A stretch of DNA of 64,000 nt from Polynucleobacter sp. MWH-Berg-3C6 (GTDB lineage Bacteria; Pseudomonadota; Gammaproteobacteria; Burkholderiales; Burkholderiaceae): NCBI RefSeq assembly GCF_018881855.1, contig NZ_JACVPN010000001.1:682001-746000 (forward strand). Direction: 5' to 3'. The notes beneath the pieces are model-generated. The model saw nothing but the letters and a program-made list of their open reading frames with translations. It made no database searches and had not been told where the DNA came from. The position numbers were made by a program, and so were the translations under genes. Below are positions 26,041 through 35,591 of the stretch, in pieces; position 1 is the first letter of the stretch, and the number at the start of each line of letters is the position of its first letter.

Positions 26041-27477
26041 ATGAGCCAAGCTTTTGATGTACTCGTAATTGGTGGTGGCCCTGGTGGTTACATCGCCGCA
26101 ATTCGTGCAGCGCAACTTGGTTTTAAGGTTGCCTGTGCAGAATCCAATGCTTATGACGATCCAAAAGGTGAGCCGCGCTTAGGTGGAACTTGCTTAAATG
26201 TGGGCTGTATTCCATCTAAAGCGTTGTTAGCTTCTTCTGAGGAGTTTGAGAAGATTGGTCATCACGCTGCTGACCATGGCATCAAAGTTGGCGCGGTCAG
26301 CATTGATTCCAAAAAAATGGTTGCCCGTAAGGATGACATCGTTACGAAAATGACCGGTGGTATTCAGTACCTTTTCCGCAAGAATAAAATTACCTTGCTA
26401 AAAGGGCATGCCTCTTTTGAAGGTAAGGGGGCTGATGGCTATCAAATTAAGATTGATGGCAAAGATAAATCCACTGTTAGTGCCAAGAACGTGATCATCG
26501 CGACTGGTTCTAAAGCACGTCATTTACCTGGTTTGCCAGTGGACAATGTCTTGATCTGTGATAACGAAGGCGCATTGAAGTTTGATGCGGTGCCTAAGAA
26601 GCTCGGTGTGATCGGTGCTGGCGTGATTGGTTTAGAGCTTGGCTCAGTATGGCGCCGTCTTGGCTCTGAAGTCACTGTGCTCGAGGCCTTACCATCTTTC
26701 CTGGCTGCTTGCGATGTGAGCATTGCTAAAGAAGCGCAAAAATTGTTTCTGAAGCAAGGCCTCAATATCAACATGGGCGTGAAGATCGGCGATGTAAAAG
26801 CAGATAAGAAGGGCATTGTCGTTAATTACACTGATAGCGCTGGTAAAGCCGCTAAACTCGAATGCGATCGTTTGATCGTGTCCGTTGGCCGTGTACCAAA
26901 TACCGATAAATTAGGTTTAGATAAGATTGGTCTTAAGGTGGATGAGCGTGGTTTCATTCCAATTGATGACCATACTTGCGCGACAGCGGCCCCAGGTGTT
27001 TATGCCGTAGGTGATGTTGTGCGTGGACCGATGTTGGCTCATAAAGCAGAAGACGAAGGTGTTCTAGCTGCTGAAGTGATTGCTGGTCAAAAGCCGCATA
27101 TCGATTACAACTGCATTCCTTGGGTGATCTATACCGATCCTGAAATTGCTTGGGTCGGCAAGACAGAGCAGGCCTTGAAAGAGGCTGGCATTGCATATAA
27201 AGCCGGTCAATTCCCATTTGGTGCTAATGGTCGCGCTTTGGGAATGGGTCGCGCAGATGGTTTTGTCAAAATATTGGCTGATGCCAAGACTGATGAAATC
27301 CTTGGCGTTCATATCATTGGTCCAAATGCTTCGGATTTAATTGCTGAAGCAGCTGTAGCCATGGAATTCAAAGCAGCAGCTGAAGATATTGCTCGTATCT
27401 GTCATCCGCATCCAAGCTTGTCAGAAGTGATGCGCGAAGCAGCATTAGCGACGGACCAACGCGCATTAAATATGTAA
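26041..27477 (+). CDS. lpdA: Dihydrolipoyl dehydrogenase (E3)
   Basis: 478-residue FAD/NAD disulfide oxidoreductase. FAD-binding GGGPGGYIAA at residues 12-21, redox-active disulfide in GGTCLNVGCIPSK (about 48-60), NAD-binding GAGVIGLELGSVW (about 197), and the C-terminal His-Glu pair region ICHPHPSLSEVM. It reoxidises the lipoyl arm of SucB. It starts 12 bp after sucB, and the next gene begins immediately at its stop codon. Confidence 0.97.
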   Translation: MSQAFDVLVIGGGPGGYIAAIRAAQLGFKVACAESNAYDDPKGEPRLGGTCLNVGCIPSKALLASSEEFEKIGHHAADHGIKVGAVSIDSKKMVARKDDIVTKMTGGIQYLFRKNKITLLKGHASFEGKGADGYQIKIDGKDKSTVSAKNVIIATGSKARHLPGLPVDNVLICDNEGALKFDAVPKKLGVIGAGVIGLELGSVWRRLGSEVTVLEALPSFLAACDVSIAKEAQKLFLKQGLNINMGVKIGDVKADKKGIVVNYTDSAGKAAKLECDRLIVSVGRVPNTDKLGLDKIGLKVDERGFIPIDDHTCATAAPGVYAVGDVVRGPMLAHKAEDEGVLAAEVIAGQKPHIDYNCIPWVIYTDPEIAWVGKTEQALKEAGIAYKAGQFPFGANGRALGMGRADGFVKILADAKTDEILGVHIIGPNASDLIAEAAVAMEFKAAAEDIARICHPHPSLSEVMREAALATDQRALNM

Positions 27478-28581
27478 TTGAAAACCATCGAGTTTTACCA
27501 GCAAGAGTTAAAAGCGCGCGGGTATCAGAGCGATCCCGCGCAGCTTCGCGCTATTGAGCGTCTTCAGCAGTGTGAAGACGAATGGATTTCTTATAAAGAA
27601 ATTCGCAGTAATAATTTCAAAAAAGCGATCTTTAAGCCTGAATTACCGCAAGGCCTTTATTTATGGGGTGGCGTAGGTCGCGGTAAATCCTTCTTGATGG
27701 ACTGCTTCTACGTAGCTTCACCATTAGAAAAGAAGATCCGCATTCATTTTCATGAGTTCATGCGTGAAGTGCATCGCGAGTTGCATGAACTTTCTGGTTT
27801 ATCAGATCCCCTGAATGAGCTGGCTAAAAGAATCTCCAATCGCTATCGTTTGATTTGCTTTGATGAGTTTCATATCAATGACATTGCTGATGCCATGATC
27901 TTGTATCGCCTACTCAGTGCGCTATTTGAGGATCGCGTGCAATTTGTGATGACATCAAACTATCGTCCGGATCAACTCTATCCCAATGGTTTACATCGCG
28001 ATCGATTAATTCCAGCGATTAAATTGCTCGAAGAAAAGTTAGAAATCTTGAATGTTGATGCAGGGAATGATTACCGACGTGTGCAAATGGCGCAGGTTGA
28101 AGCCTACCTTACGCCTGCAAGTGCAGAAACACAAGCCAAGCTTGGGCAAATGTTTCAGACGCTGATTGGTAAGCAAAAAGAGGCAGATATGCCGGTTTTG
28201 CATATTGAATCTCGCGAACTCCGTCCCTTGCATATGGCCAATGGTGTGGTCTGGTTTGATTTTCAAACCTTATGCTGTGGCCCACGCTCTCAAAACGACT
28301 ACCTGGAGATTGCTAACCAGTTTCATACGGTAATTCTCTCGGGGGTCCCCTATATGCCCCCCAGAATGACCAATGAGGCACGGCGCTTTATTTGGTTAAT
28401 CGATGTTTTATATGACCACAAGATCAAGCTGATCATCTCTGCTGAGGTTCCGGCCCCAGATTTATATACCGAGGGCCAAATTACCGCTGAATTCTCCAGA
28501 ACAGTGTCTCGCCTCATAGAGATGCAGTCCCGTGACTACCTGGATGCACCGCGCCGGGTAATTGATACCAGCTTGACCTAA
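27478..28581 (+). CDS. zapE: Cell division protein ZapE (AFG1-like ATPase)
   Basis: 367-residue P-loop ATPase of the AFG1/ZapE family; ZapE associates with FtsZ under stress, and the mitochondrial relative handles misassembled respiratory proteins. Walker A GGVGRGKS at 64-71, Walker B LICFDEFH at about 124-131, and the family segment FVMTSNYRPDQLYPNGLHRDRLIP. The start is a TTG directly following the lpdA stop (TAA-TTG), with no separate ribosome site, so it is probably coupled to lpdA. Its inclusion after the OGDH genes is typical of this group of bacteria. Confidence 0.92.
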   Translation: MKTIEFYQQELKARGYQSDPAQLRAIERLQQCEDEWISYKEIRSNNFKKAIFKPELPQGLYLWGGVGRGKSFLMDCFYVASPLEKKIRIHFHEFMREVHRELHELSGLSDPLNELAKRISNRYRLICFDEFHINDIADAMILYRLLSALFEDRVQFVMTSNYRPDQLYPNGLHRDRLIPAIKLLEEKLEILNVDAGNDYRRVQMAQVEAYLTPASAETQAKLGQMFQTLIGKQKEADMPVLHIESRELRPLHMANGVVWFDFQTLCCGPRSQNDYLEIANQFHTVILSGVPYMPPRMTNEARRFIWLIDVLYDHKIKLIISAEVPAPDLYTEGQITAEFSRTVSRLIEMQSRDYLDAPRRVIDTSLT

Positions 28582-28590
28582 AATAGGGTC

Positions 28591-29442
28591 ATGAGCAGCC
28601 TTTCCTCCATTAATGCCGATTTACATTGCCATTCAGTTGTTTCTGATGGCACTTTAACGCCTGAAGCGCTTGCAGAGCGCGCCAAAGCAAATGGGGTGAA
28701 TTTATGGGCGCTGACCGATCATGATGAGTTAGGTGGTCAGCAGCGGGCTCGAGCGGCAGCTAGCGCTCTTAATATGGACTACCTTGCTGGTGTAGAAATT
28801 TCAGTGACTTGGATGGGGCAAACCATTCACATAGTTGGGCTTGGTATTGATGCTGACCATCTCGGGATTCTGGAAGGCTTGCGTCGAACACGCGAAGGCC
28901 GAGGCAATCGTGCTCAATTGATGGCAGAACAATTGGCTAAGGTTGGCATTCCGGGTGCGTATGAGGGTGCATTACATTTCGCCGGCAATGATCAGTTGAT
29001 TTCAAGAACGCACTTCGCACGCTTTTTAGTGGAGCAGGGTGTTTGCCGGGATACGGAGCATGTATTTAAAAACTATTTGGTTGAAGACAAGCCAGGCTAT
29101 GTTCCTCATATGTGGGCAACATTGGATGATGCAGTTGCCTGGATTAAGGCAGCTGGGGGTGTAGCAGTAATTGCTCACCCAGGCCGTTATAGCCGGCTTA
29201 ATGCAATGCAGATGGATGAGCTGTATAAACATTTTAAAGATATTGGTGGTGTGGCCATTGAAGTGATTACCGGCAGTCATAGCCCAGACCAATATCAAAC
29301 TTTTGGGAAGATTGCACAGCAATATGGTTTCTTAGCCTCACGCGGATCAGATTTTCATGATCCAAATGAGAGTCATATTGACTTAGGTAATTTGCCGCAT
29401 TTACCGGATCACCTTACGCCAGTGTGGTCTGTTTTTCATTAA
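28591..29442 (+). CDS. PHP-domain phosphoesterase (RNase AM/YciV-like)
   Basis: 283 residues of the polymerase-and-histidinol-phosphatase fold. Metal ligands are in DLHCHSVVSDG (about 8-18), WALTDHDELGG (about 40), IAHPGRYSR (about 195) and SRGSDFHDP near the C-terminus. Closest in form to YciV (RNase AM, the former TrpH), a 5'-3' exonuclease that trims 5S and 23S rRNA ends and acts on 3'-phosphoadenosine 5'-phosphate-type substrates. It lies 9 bp after zapE and 29 bp before trpS, so probably the same operon. The family is sure, the exact activity is inferred. Confidence 0.85.
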   Translation: MSSLSSINADLHCHSVVSDGTLTPEALAERAKANGVNLWALTDHDELGGQQRARAAASALNMDYLAGVEISVTWMGQTIHIVGLGIDADHLGILEGLRRTREGRGNRAQLMAEQLAKVGIPGAYEGALHFAGNDQLISRTHFARFLVEQGVCRDTEHVFKNYLVEDKPGYVPHMWATLDDAVAWIKAAGGVAVIAHPGRYSRLNAMQMDELYKHFKDIGGVAIEVITGSHSPDQYQTFGKIAQQYGFLASRGSDFHDPNESHIDLGNLPHLPDHLTPVWSVFH

Positions 29443-29471
29443 TTCATTAACGATAAAGATAAAGAATAAAG

Positions 29472-30674
29472 ATGTTTGCTGAACGCGTTCTCTCTGGTAT
29501 GCGACCTACGGGTAATTTGCATCTTGGCCACTACCATGGTGTGCTCAAGAATTGGGTACGCTTGCAATCTGAGTACCCATGTTTTTTCTTCGCTGCAGAT
29601 TGGCATGCCTTAACTACCCACTATGACACTCCAGATGTGATTGAACAGTCGGTTTGGGATATGGTGATTGATTGGTTGGCAGCAGGTGTTGATCCAAACC
29701 AGGCAACTTTATTTATTCAGAGCAAAGTACCTGAGCATGCAGAGCTTTTCTTGTTGCTATCGATGGGAACCCCATTGGGCTGGCTTGAGCGGGTGCCGAC
29801 CTATAAAGATCAGATTGAGAAGTTAAAAGAAAAAGATCTACAAACCTATGGCTTTCTGGGCTATCCATTGCTTCAAGCTGCCGATATTTTGATTTATCGT
29901 GCGCAGTTTGTGCCAGTTGGGGAAGATCAAGTTCCTCACGTCGAAATGACGCGTGAAGTCGCGCGTCGCTTTAATTATTTATATGGTCGCGAACCCGGCT
30001 TTGAAGAAAAAGCCTTAGAGGCTGTAAAGAAGCTTGGAAGCAAGCGCGCCAAAATGTATGCTGAATTGCGTGTAGCATTTCAGGAGCGTGGCGATGATGA
30101 AGCGCTAGAGCAGGCAAAAGCATTGCTCCAAGAGGCGCAAAGCTTATCGATGGCTGATCGCGAAAGATTGTTTGGCTTCTTAGAGGGCTCACGCAAAATC
30201 ATTCTTCCTGAGCCGCAGGCATTACTTACCGCTGCATCACGGATGCCAGGTATTGATGGCCAAAAGATGTCTAAGTCTTATGGAAATACGATCAGTATTC
30301 GTGAGCAGCCCGAAGAAGTTGTCAAGAAGATTCGTACGATGCCAACCGATCCAGCTCGTGTGCGCAGGACCGATGCTGGTGATCCTGTGCGATGCCCCGT
30401 ATGGCAATTGCATACCGTGTACTCCAATGAAGAAACGAAGCAATGGGTCGATAAAGGATGTAAGTCTGCTGGTATCGGCTGTCTCGAGTGCAAGCAACCT
30501 GTGATTGATGCAATTCTTGCTGAGCAGCAACCGATGTTTGAGCGCGCTCAAAAGTATTTAGATGATCCAAGCTTATTGCGATCAATCATTGCGGATGGCT
30601 GCGATAAGGCCCGCAAGGTTGCGCAAGAAACAATGCGTGAGGTCCGTGAAGCAATGGGCCTTGACTACGATTAA
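29472..30674 (+). CDS. trpS: Tryptophanyl-tRNA synthetase
   Basis: 400-residue class I synthetase. HIGH-type motif GNLHLGHYHG at about 14-23 and KMSKS at about 267 (DGQKMSKSYGNT). It is longer than the ~330-residue E. coli form: an insert after about residue 180 (FQERGDDEALEQAKALLQEAQ) and a Cys-containing segment CKSAGIGCLECKQ in the C-terminal part are features of the extended TrpRS form. The 3' end overlaps the methyltransferase gene. Confidence 0.95.
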   Translation: MFAERVLSGMRPTGNLHLGHYHGVLKNWVRLQSEYPCFFFAADWHALTTHYDTPDVIEQSVWDMVIDWLAAGVDPNQATLFIQSKVPEHAELFLLLSMGTPLGWLERVPTYKDQIEKLKEKDLQTYGFLGYPLLQAADILIYRAQFVPVGEDQVPHVEMTREVARRFNYLYGREPGFEEKALEAVKKLGSKRAKMYAELRVAFQERGDDEALEQAKALLQEAQSLSMADRERLFGFLEGSRKIILPEPQALLTAASRMPGIDGQKMSKSYGNTISIREQPEEVVKKIRTMPTDPARVRRTDAGDPVRCPVWQLHTVYSNEETKQWVDKGCKSAGIGCLECKQPVIDAILAEQQPMFERAQKYLDDPSLLRSIIADGCDKARKVAQETMREVREAMGLDYD

Positions 30675-31248
30675 GGTCCTTGGTTTGCCTAGTGCGCACG
30701 ATGCGATTACGAAGCCATCCTCTTGGGTGGCGCGCTTTGCGCAACTCATACCTCAGGGTGGGGCCGTTCTTGATCTTGCCTGTGGTTCAGGGCGCCATTC
30801 AGTCTTGTTGGCTAATTTAGCTTACTCAGTCTTAGCAGTAGATCAAGACATCTCTGCAATCGAGACTATTCAATCCGCCTCCATCACCCCAAAGTGCCTA
30901 AATCTTGAACAAGATACCTGGCCTTTTGATGGCACCAGTTTTCATGGCATTGTGGTGACGAATTACTTATATCGTCCCCATATGGATCATTTGCCTGAAC
31001 TTTTAGAAGGCGGTGGGATTTTGATTTATGAAACCTTTGCCCAAGGTAATGAAAAATTCGGCAAACCATCGAACCCTAATTTCCTCCTAAATCCAGGGGA
31101 ATTATTGGCTTTTGCAGCTCGCCATGGGCTCCAAGTCCTTGCTTATGAGGATATTTATGTGGATGACCCCAAACCAGCTATGGTTCAGCGCCTTTGCGCC
31201 GTAAAAGGCACGTTAAAAGACCGCATTCCGTTACAATTTCCAGGTTAA
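30661..31248 (+). CDS. SAM-dependent class I methyltransferase
   Basis: About 195 residues. The SAM-binding motif I is [16 protein letters not shown], about residues 35-50, followed by acidic loop AVDQD. A later [23 protein letters not shown] resembles TehB/YbaJ-type small methyltransferases of unknown substrate. The start is uncertain: TTG at 30661 ([11 protein letters not shown]) and GTG at 30646 with GAGG before it are both possible, and either overlaps trpS. It is followed 25 bp later by dapA. Substrate unknown. Confidence 0.78.
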   Translation: MTTIKVLGLPSAHDAITKPSSWVARFAQLIPQGGAVLDLACGSGRHSVLLANLAYSVLAVDQDISAIETIQSASITPKCLNLEQDTWPFDGTSFHGIVVTNYLYRPHMDHLPELLEGGGILIYETFAQGNEKFGKPSNPNFLLNPGELLAFAARHGLQVLAYEDIYVDDPKPAMVQRLCAVKGTLKDRIPLQFPG

Positions 31249-31273
31249 GACAGTCAATATTGGTGCATATCCG

Positions 31274-32197
31274 GTGACAAATACAGTTCAATCTAAAGGC
31301 AGTAAAAAGACCATTTCTGGAAGCATGCCGGCTATTGTTACGCCGATGCACGAAGATGGCAGCTTGGATTACGCTAGCTTGCGCTCTCTATTAGATTGGC
31401 ATGTTGCAGAGGGTTCTGATGGCATTGTGATTGTTGGTACTAGCGGTGAGTCTCCAACGGTCTCTGTAGAAGAGCATTGTGAATTGATTCGCGTCACCGT
31501 AGAACATATTTCTGGCCGGATTCCCGTGATTGCGGGTACTGGTGGTAACTCGACGATCGAGGCTATTGAATTAACTGAGTTTGCTAAAAAAGTCGGCGCT
31601 GATGCTAGCTTGCAAGTAGTTCCTTATTACAACAAGCCAACTCAAGAGGGTATGTACGCCCACTTCAAAAAAATTGCAGAATCAGTAGACCTTCCAGTGA
31701 TTTTATATAACGTTCCTGGTCGCACAGTTGCTGATTTGGCAGGTGATACCGTTGTTCGTTTAGCTGGTGTGCCGGGGATCATTGCTATTAAGGATGCAAC
31801 TGGTAGCTTAGAGCGAGGCACTTTGTTGCTCGCCGATTTGAAGCGTGCAGGCCATAGCGATTTCTCAGTATTTTCAGGCGATGACTTAACAGCTGCAATG
31901 CTGATGTTGATGGGCGGTAAAGGGAATATTTCAGTTACAGCCAATGTGGCACCTCGCTTGATGCATGAGCTGTGTGTTGCAGCGATGTCTGATGATGTAA
32001 AAAAGACCCGTGAGATTCAATATAAATTGCTGGCGGTTCATAAGGCAATGTTTACAGAGGCAAACCCAATTCCAGTTAAATGGGCTCTCCATGAAATGGG
32101 TAAGATCACTGCAGGCATTCGCTTGCCGTTAACCCCTTTGAGCGCGTCCTTACGTGAGCCTTTGAAGGCAGCATTAAAACAGGCTGACTTGATATGA
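31274..32197 (+). CDS. dapA: 4-hydroxy-tetrahydrodipicolinate synthase
   Basis: First committed enzyme of the diaminopimelate/lysine branch; condenses pyruvate with aspartate semialdehyde. 307 residues from a GTG at 31274; an ATG at 31325 before PAIVTPM is possible but removes the usual leader. The pyruvate Schiff-base lysine is in [10 protein letters not shown] (about 174), the catalytic tyrosine in [10 protein letters not shown] (about 146), and GTSGESPT is the substrate-binding loop. The stop overlaps the bamC start (ATGA). lysC, for the preceding step, is at 44698. Confidence 0.96.
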   Translation: MTNTVQSKGSKKTISGSMPAIVTPMHEDGSLDYASLRSLLDWHVAEGSDGIVIVGTSGESPTVSVEEHCELIRVTVEHISGRIPVIAGTGGNSTIEAIELTEFAKKVGADASLQVVPYYNKPTQEGMYAHFKKIAESVDLPVILYNVPGRTVADLAGDTVVRLAGVPGIIAIKDATGSLERGTLLLADLKRAGHSDFSVFSGDDLTAAMLMLMGGKGNISVTANVAPRLMHELCVAAMSDDVKKTREIQYKLLAVHKAMFTEANPIPVKWALHEMGKITAGIRLPLTPLSASLREPLKAALKQADLI

Positions 32198-33339
32198 TGA
32201 GTGTGATGCAAATACTTCGCCGGTGTGCGGCAACTCTTGGTTTGATGATGATGGCTGCCCTTATCTTGACAGCCTGTAAATCGGTTACTAGCAATGACAC
32301 CGTAGATTACAAGAGCACAGGAGCGGTAAAAGGCCCTAATTTATCTTACCCACCAGATTTAATTACTGCCCAGGCGGATCGTCGTTACATTGTTCAAGAC
32401 GGCACTGCAACGATGTCGGAATATAACGCAGCGATGAAAAAATCAGTTCAGATGCGTAGTAACGTCATGACTGGTATTCCTGGTATGCGAATTGCCCGTG
32501 ATGGTGAGCGTCGTTGGTTGGTAGTTGAAAAACCTGCAACTGAGCTATATCCCCAGGTTAAGGATTTTTGGCAGGAAAATGGTTTCTTATTGGTAGTGGA
32601 TTCTCCTTCTACCGGCATCATGGAGACCGATTGGGCAGAAAACCGCAGCAAGATTCCTCAAGATTGGCTACGCTCAACAATTGGTGGTTTTTTAGATACT
32701 CTATATGACACTGGTGAGCGTGATAAATATAAAACCCGGCTAGAAGCTCCCAAGCCGAATGAGACTGAGATTTTCATCACGCAAAAAGGGGCTTTGGAGA
32801 AGTGCATCACTGATGGGGGCGCCTGTAACTCTACGGTATGGACCAGCCGTCCCAATGATCCAGAGTTAGAGGCAGTATTTTTAGCGCGCCTAATGGAGCG
32901 TCTTGGTATGACTCAAGAGCAGGCAAAGGCAATGGTTGCGGTACCTTTGGGGCCGAAAAATCCAAAAGCTAAACTTGTTCAAGATCCTAATAAGCAGGCT
33001 TATATTGAGTTGAGCTCCGGGTTTGATCGCTCTTGGCGCGATGTGGGGCTAGCCTTGGACCGCTCAAACTTTACGGTTGAAGATCGCAATCGCTCCAGCG
33101 GTATTTACTACGTGCGATATGTCAATGCTAAGGATGTTGGAGATACCAAAGGATTCTTCTCCAATCTCTTTAGTAGCAAAGATGATTCAAAGTTACAGGC
33201 TAAAAAGTATCAAGTGATCGTTAAGAGCACTGGCGAGAACTCAGCAAATGTCTACGTACAAGACGCCGAAGGAAAACCAGAGAACAGTCCGGCTGGTGTT
33301 CAGCTGTTAACATTGCTGACAGATCAGCTATCTAAATAA
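32194..33339 (+). CDS. bamC: Outer-membrane assembly lipoprotein BamC
   Basis: 381-residue lipoprotein of the BAM complex that inserts outer-membrane proteins. The signal peptide ends at lipobox LTAC (about residues 25-28); the N-terminal unstructured segment contains [19 protein letters not shown] as in BamC. Two helix-grip domains follow (about 100-210 and 265-380). The 4-bp overlap with dapA matches the dapA-bamC pairing of E. coli. Ends in a strong terminator. Confidence 0.9.
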   Translation: MMSVMQILRRCAATLGLMMMAALILTACKSVTSNDTVDYKSTGAVKGPNLSYPPDLITAQADRRYIVQDGTATMSEYNAAMKKSVQMRSNVMTGIPGMRIARDGERRWLVVEKPATELYPQVKDFWQENGFLLVVDSPSTGIMETDWAENRSKIPQDWLRSTIGGFLDTLYDTGERDKYKTRLEAPKPNETEIFITQKGALEKCITDGGACNSTVWTSRPNDPELEAVFLARLMERLGMTQEQAKAMVAVPLGPKNPKAKLVQDPNKQAYIELSSGFDRSWRDVGLALDRSNFTVEDRNRSSGIYYVRYVNAKDVGDTKGFFSNLFSSKDDSKLQAKKYQVIVKSTGENSANVYVQDAEGKPENSPAGVQLLTLLTDQLSK

Positions 33340-33354
33340 ATAGTTGAGATCAAT

Positions 33355-33383
33355 AAAAAAGCCGCTCAAGAGCGGCTTTTTTT
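33355..33383. terminator. Bidirectional intrinsic terminator
   Basis: AAAAAAGCCGCT (33355-33366), loop CAAG, AGCGGCTTTTTTT (33371-33383). The T-run follows the stem on the plus strand (for bamC), and the A-run gives a T-run on the minus strand (for the small lipoprotein at 33398-33574). Confidence 0.92.
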
Positions 33384-33397
33384 CTTCAAGAAGAAGA

Positions 33398-33574
33398 TTA
33401 CTTCTTAGCGTCAGCAGCTGGTGCAGCAGGAGCGGCAGGAGCAGCAGCAGGAGCTTCAGCAGCAGGAGCGGCAGGAGCAGCAGCAGGAGCTTCAGCAGGT
33501 TTTGCTTCTTCTTTTTTACCGCAAGCGGCCAAAGCGATAGCTAACATTGCAGCGAATACGAGTGACTTCTTCAT
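33398..33574 (-). CDS. Small Ala/Pro-rich lipoprotein
   Basis: A 58-residue protein. It starts MKKSLVFAAMLAIALAACGKK, a lipoprotein signal with lipobox LAAC (Cys18); the mature part is a charged KKEEAKPAE followed by an Ala-Pro tract made of two copies of an 11-residue unit ([11 protein letters not shown]) and ending ADAKK. It has an AGGAAA ribosome site and a shared terminator, so it looks expressed. Small Ala/Pro lipoproteins of this kind are common in Burkholderiales envelopes, with a likely spacer or wall-spanning role, but no function is assigned. The opposite-strand Ser/Arg-rich frame is its shadow. Confidence 0.85.
   Translation of the reverse strand: MKKSLVFAAMLAIALAACGKKEEAKPAEAPAAAPAAPAAEAPAAAPAAPAAPAADAKK
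33426..33491. repeat. 33-bp tandem duplication inside the small lipoprotein
   Basis: Two identical 33-bp units, 33426-33458 and 33459-33491, followed by the first bases of a third (GCAGG). Each unit encodes 11 residues, so copy-number change would keep the frame. Perfect identity at the third codon positions suggests a recent duplication. Confidence 0.9.
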
Positions 33575-33683
33575 TTGTAATTTCCTCTTAAAAAATGTAA
33601 CAACAATTACCGGTAATTGTGTTGAAAATTCCTAGGGATTGCCCTTAGGGGATTTCCAGCATCAATTATATCCATCCTTGCTT

Positions 33684-34916
33684 TTAGAGCTCAAAAACGA
33701 GCCATCCCGCTAGATAGGCATCATAGAGGCTAGTCTTTTCGTTACCCGCAATTTTTTGGGGTGAAAGTGCTTTTTTGGCTGATAGGATTTGCCAGGCCCG
33801 GGCAATATCTTTACGCTGGCCTTGACTCATGTTCTCGCCATTGCAAAACACCTCATTACCAAGGCTCAGAATGCGAGTTTGAGGGTGGGCAATAAGCTTC
33901 CTTAGCCCAAGCTTTTTAGTGAACTGAGTGGAGCTTAGTGGCTTGATTGGGCCATCAAAGAATGCCTGCTGTTTGGGTTCTGAAAGGTAGGCTGTAATTC
34001 CTGGTAAAAAATGATCCACATGATCTAACTTCAATTTTCTTAGCTTTAATGTAATTTGCCTAATTAGCTCTTCTGGAAGTTGCTCTGCATTGGCAGTTGC
34101 CTTTTGCATTGGGTCTGTAAATTTCTGATCAAGCTCGGGGATATTTTCCAAGGATTCAGCTAGGCGCCATAGCCCCTCTTGGAGTAATTCTTTAAAACTA
34201 GGAGAGCGAAAACCAACCGACCAAGTTTGACAACCTGCATCTAGCGCGACACCATCATGGGCAATATGAGGCGGAAGATAAAGCATATCGCCTGGCTCCA
34301 GGACCCACTCATGCTCAGCTTTAAAGCGCTGCAAAATTTTGAGCGGTAGATTGGGCTTTAAGCTGAGATCTTTTTGCTGTGATATTTGCCACCGTCTTCT
34401 ACCAGACATCTGTATCAAAAAGACATCATAAGAATCAAAATGGGGCCCGACACCACCGCCAAGGCCAGCAATGCTAATCATTAAATCATCAAGACGTGCA
34501 TCCGGGATAAAGCGAAACCAGGAGAGAACTTTTGCAGCGGCAGGGTGATGGGCTTCCATGCCTTGTAGGAGAAGTGTCCAGTTGGGTTTGCTCAATGTAG
34601 GGATAGTTTTTTTTGTAAATGGACCAGAGCTAAGATTCCATGGCTCAGACTTTACGAGGCGAGATTCAAGATTATCTTGGCCAGCAAACTCAATTAGCTC
34701 CTCAGCTGAAATAGGGCTATCTAGACTTTCACCATTTTGTGTGGCTAGCGTAAATGCGGGAATTGCTCCACGGACTAATAATGGTTTCTTATGCCAATAT
34801 CGCTTCATGAATAAATCAGGGCTTATGCCCCCAAATAATGCCCAGGGCTCATTTAGAGGTAGGTTTTGAGGTGCCTGAGGTGGCTGATAGGGTTTGCTCA
34901 AGTAAAATGAAGTCAT
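33684..34916 (-). CDS. roxA: Ribosomal protein L16 arginine hydroxylase (cupin, JmjC-like)
   Basis: 410-residue Fe(II)/2-oxoglutarate oxygenase of the YcfD/RoxA family, which hydroxylates an arginine of ribosomal protein uL16. The N-terminal WALFGGISPDLFMKRYWHKKPLLVRGA block is the family signature. The iron site is H and D in GPHFDSYDVF (about 165-174), with the distal His in LPPHIAHDGVAL. It also has the C-terminal winged-helix region (about 285-400) typical of YcfD. Divergent from the SlyD-like gene. Slightly longer than E. coli YcfD (373). Confidence 0.88.
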   Translation of the reverse strand: MTSFYLSKPYQPPQAPQNLPLNEPWALFGGISPDLFMKRYWHKKPLLVRGAIPAFTLATQNGESLDSPISAEELIEFAGQDNLESRLVKSEPWNLSSGPFTKKTIPTLSKPNWTLLLQGMEAHHPAAAKVLSWFRFIPDARLDDLMISIAGLGGGVGPHFDSYDVFLIQMSGRRRWQISQQKDLSLKPNLPLKILQRFKAEHEWVLEPGDMLYLPPHIAHDGVALDAGCQTWSVGFRSPSFKELLQEGLWRLAESLENIPELDQKFTDPMQKATANAEQLPEELIRQITLKLRKLKLDHVDHFLPGITAYLSEPKQQAFFDGPIKPLSSTQFTKKLGLRKLIAHPQTRILSLGNEVFCNGENMSQGQRKDIARAWQILSAKKALSPQKIAGNEKTSLYDAYLAGWLVFEL

Positions 34917-34969
34917 AAAGTAAAAGCTTAGTAAAAACTCATTAAAAACGAATGTTTGACAGATTTCGC

Positions 34970-35578
34970 ATGAAGATTGAAAAAAATACCATCGTATCCC
35001 TTCGCTATAAGTTAACCGATGCGCAAAATAATGTTATTGAAGAACCAGATTCTCCGATGGTATACCTGCACGGTGGATATGAGGGAACTTTTCCGAAAAT
35101 AGAAACGCTTTTAGATGGTCAGGATATTGGTTATGAGGCTACCATTCAGCTCGAACCTAATGAGGCTTTTGGAGAGTATGACCCAGAACTTTTAAAGATC
35201 GAACCTCGTACTCGTTTTCCAGAGCCGCTCGAGGTGGGTATGCAATTTGAGGGTATACCGGATGCCGATGAGGAATCAGATGCTGCCGAAGAATCGGATG
35301 CTGATGATGAGCCGCTGATTTACACGGTTACCGATGTTGCAGATAATCAAGTGGTACTTGATGGCAATCATCCCTTAGCGGGTATGGCATTGCGTTTTTG
35401 GGTCCAAGTTGAAGATGTTCGTGCTGCTACTGAAAATGAAATCCAAAATCGTCTTCCAGAAGGCGGTGAGGGCTTTACTTTTGGGATGCCAAACGACGAT
35501 GGGGATGATGCCGATGAGGATGAATTTCCGGGAACTACATTAGGCTCAAGCAGTCCAAATCCGCGAACACTGCACTAA
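34970..35578 (+). CDS. FKBP-type peptidyl-prolyl isomerase, SlyD-like, with acidic insert
   Basis: 202 residues from the ATG at 34970 (MKIEKNTIVSLRYKL, as in SlyD); an in-frame ATG at 34952 adds six residues. FKBP fold with an inserted-in-flap chaperone domain: MVYLHGGYEGTFPKIETLLDG, NEAFGEYDPELL and VVLDGNHPLAGMALRFWVQV. Between flap strands there is an extra, highly acidic segment about residues 98-114 (DADEESDAAEESDADDEP). The C-terminal tail is also acidic (DDGDDADEDE), and the His-rich metal-binding tail of E. coli SlyD is missing. Folding helper by family; metal handling is not expected. Confidence 0.85.
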   Translation: MKIEKNTIVSLRYKLTDAQNNVIEEPDSPMVYLHGGYEGTFPKIETLLDGQDIGYEATIQLEPNEAFGEYDPELLKIEPRTRFPEPLEVGMQFEGIPDADEESDAAEESDADDEPLIYTVTDVADNQVVLDGNHPLAGMALRFWVQVEDVRAATENEIQNRLPEGGEGFTFGMPNDDGDDADEDEFPGTTLGSSSPNPRTLH

Positions 35579-35591
35579 ATAAACCTCGAAT

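Noticed and set aside
33344-33544. Open frame on the plus strand (Ser/Arg-rich, 66 residues)
   Set aside because: It is the complement of the Ala/Pro codon repeat of the small lipoprotein, and its only support is base composition.
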